A stretch of 64,000 nt of DNA, from positions 1-64,000 of the forward strand of contig NZ_QVMT01000018.1 of the NCBI RefSeq assembly GCF_003418935.1, read 5' to 3'. Position 1 is the first letter of the stretch, and each line of letters begins with the position of its first letter. Origin of the DNA: Emticicia sp. C21. GTDB taxonomy: Bacteria > Bacteroidota > Bacteroidia > Cytophagales > Spirosomataceae. The translations under genes and the position numbers were made by a program. Below the pieces are notes generated by a model that saw only the letters and a program-made list of their open reading frames with translations, was not told the DNA's origin and searched no databases. Below are positions 63,947 through 64,000 of the stretch, piece after piece.

Positions 63947-64000
63947 ATGAAATGGCGAATACTGTGTTTCTTTACAATTTTTCTTGCGGGCTTCTGTGTT
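63947..64000 (+). CDS. Start of an exported protein, cut by the window end
   Basis: Eighteen codons (MKWRILCFFTIFLAGFCV) that read as a signal peptide: basic start then hydrophobic core. A -7 box lies at a sensible distance upstream. The rest is beyond the window, so the product is unknown. Confidence 0.5.
   Translation, partial: MKWRILCFFTIFLAGFCV

Noticed and set aside
1-64000. Insertion sequence, prophage, toxin-antitoxin or restriction-type defence system
   Set aside because: No transposase, integrase, phage structural or nuclease gene was recognised in any frame.

Overview
The window is a gene-dense, AT-rich stretch of a Bacteroidota chromosome, most likely from a Cytophagales-type aerobe. 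I base this on the many TAnnTTTG (-7) promoter boxes, the scarcity of Shine-Dalgarno sequences, a C-terminal T9SS sorting domain on a pectate-lyase-like protein, a DUF3098 protein and FtsX/UppP/TruB/RibF in series. The genus cannot be read from the sequence. About 54 protein genes are supported. I see no rRNA, tRNA, CRISPR array, transposase or prophage.

Layout. (1) 0.25-6.2 kb: FkbM methyltransferase, PlsC-like acyltransferase, then a housekeeping run ftsX, DUF3098, uppP, truB, ribF and a small membrane protein. (2) 6.2-9.3 kb, minus strand: bifunctional pheA and topoisomerase IV parE. (3) 9.4-15.2 kb: polysaccharide export machine made of an SLBB outer-membrane exporter (OPX), a Wzz-like co-polymerase (PCP), an ABC permease and an ABC ATPase with a Wzt-type C-terminal domain. 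(4) 15.4-23.4 kb: glycan assembly genes (DegT aminotransferase, GT2, two GT4, GmhA, GT9 heptosyltransferase-like and two paralogous DxD-type transferases, one of which has lost its DxD). A perfect 37-bp inverted repeat built from GTGAATnA octamers sits in the middle. (5) 23.5-27.1 kb: STAS protein, RNase Z, thioesterase, methyltransferase, bestrophin-like channel. (6) 27.3-34.1 kb: sulfate assimilation operon: sulfite reductase with a HEPN-like tail, cobA, a TauE/SafE permease, a 4Fe-4S type cysH, cysD, cysN, closed by a strong terminator. (7) 34.2-40.0 kb: haem-c/FG-GAP lipoprotein, PAS kinase and receiver, two GH108-like muramidase paralogues. (8) 40.0-48.0 kb: a 786-bp non-coding leader, gltB, gltD, then purC. 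(9) 48.0-55.5 kb: BatC-like/BatB-like pair, SGNH hydrolase, acyltransferase-3, GT4, O-antigen ligase/polymerase-like protein, and a formylglycine-generating enzyme with both catalytic cysteines. (10) 55.6-63.8 kb, minus strand: LysM protein with a degenerate lytic transglycosylase domain preceded by a possible 21-residue peptide gene, pgi, GH25 lysozyme, 1-Cys peroxiredoxin, NTF2-like lipoprotein, and a T9SS-exported pectate-lyase-like protein. The first codons of another exported protein start at 63947.

How the genes work together. Regions 3 and 4 look like one surface-glycan locus: sugar precursor (GmhA, aminotransferase), chain building (glycosyltransferases) and export (ABC + PCP + OPX). 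Region 9 looks like a second, smaller glycan-decoration locus. Region 6 makes sulfide: CysDN forms APS, CysH carries the 4Fe-4S cysteines of the APS-reducing type and no APS kinase is present, so the route is probably sulfate-APS-sulfite-sulfide, with CobA feeding sirohaem synthesis. Several proteins act on or bind peptidoglycan (two GH108-like, GH25, LysM pseudo-transglycosylase).

No wholly new defence or mobile system is evident. The points I would look at first are the octamer-built palindrome, the DxD-less transferase paralogue, the pseudo-MltD with its possible leader peptide gene, the HEPN-tailed sulfite reductase with a palindrome at its promoter, and the haem-c/FG-GAP lipoprotein. Starts were moved downstream of the longest open frame where a signal peptide, family start or promoter demanded it; each case is stated in the entry.
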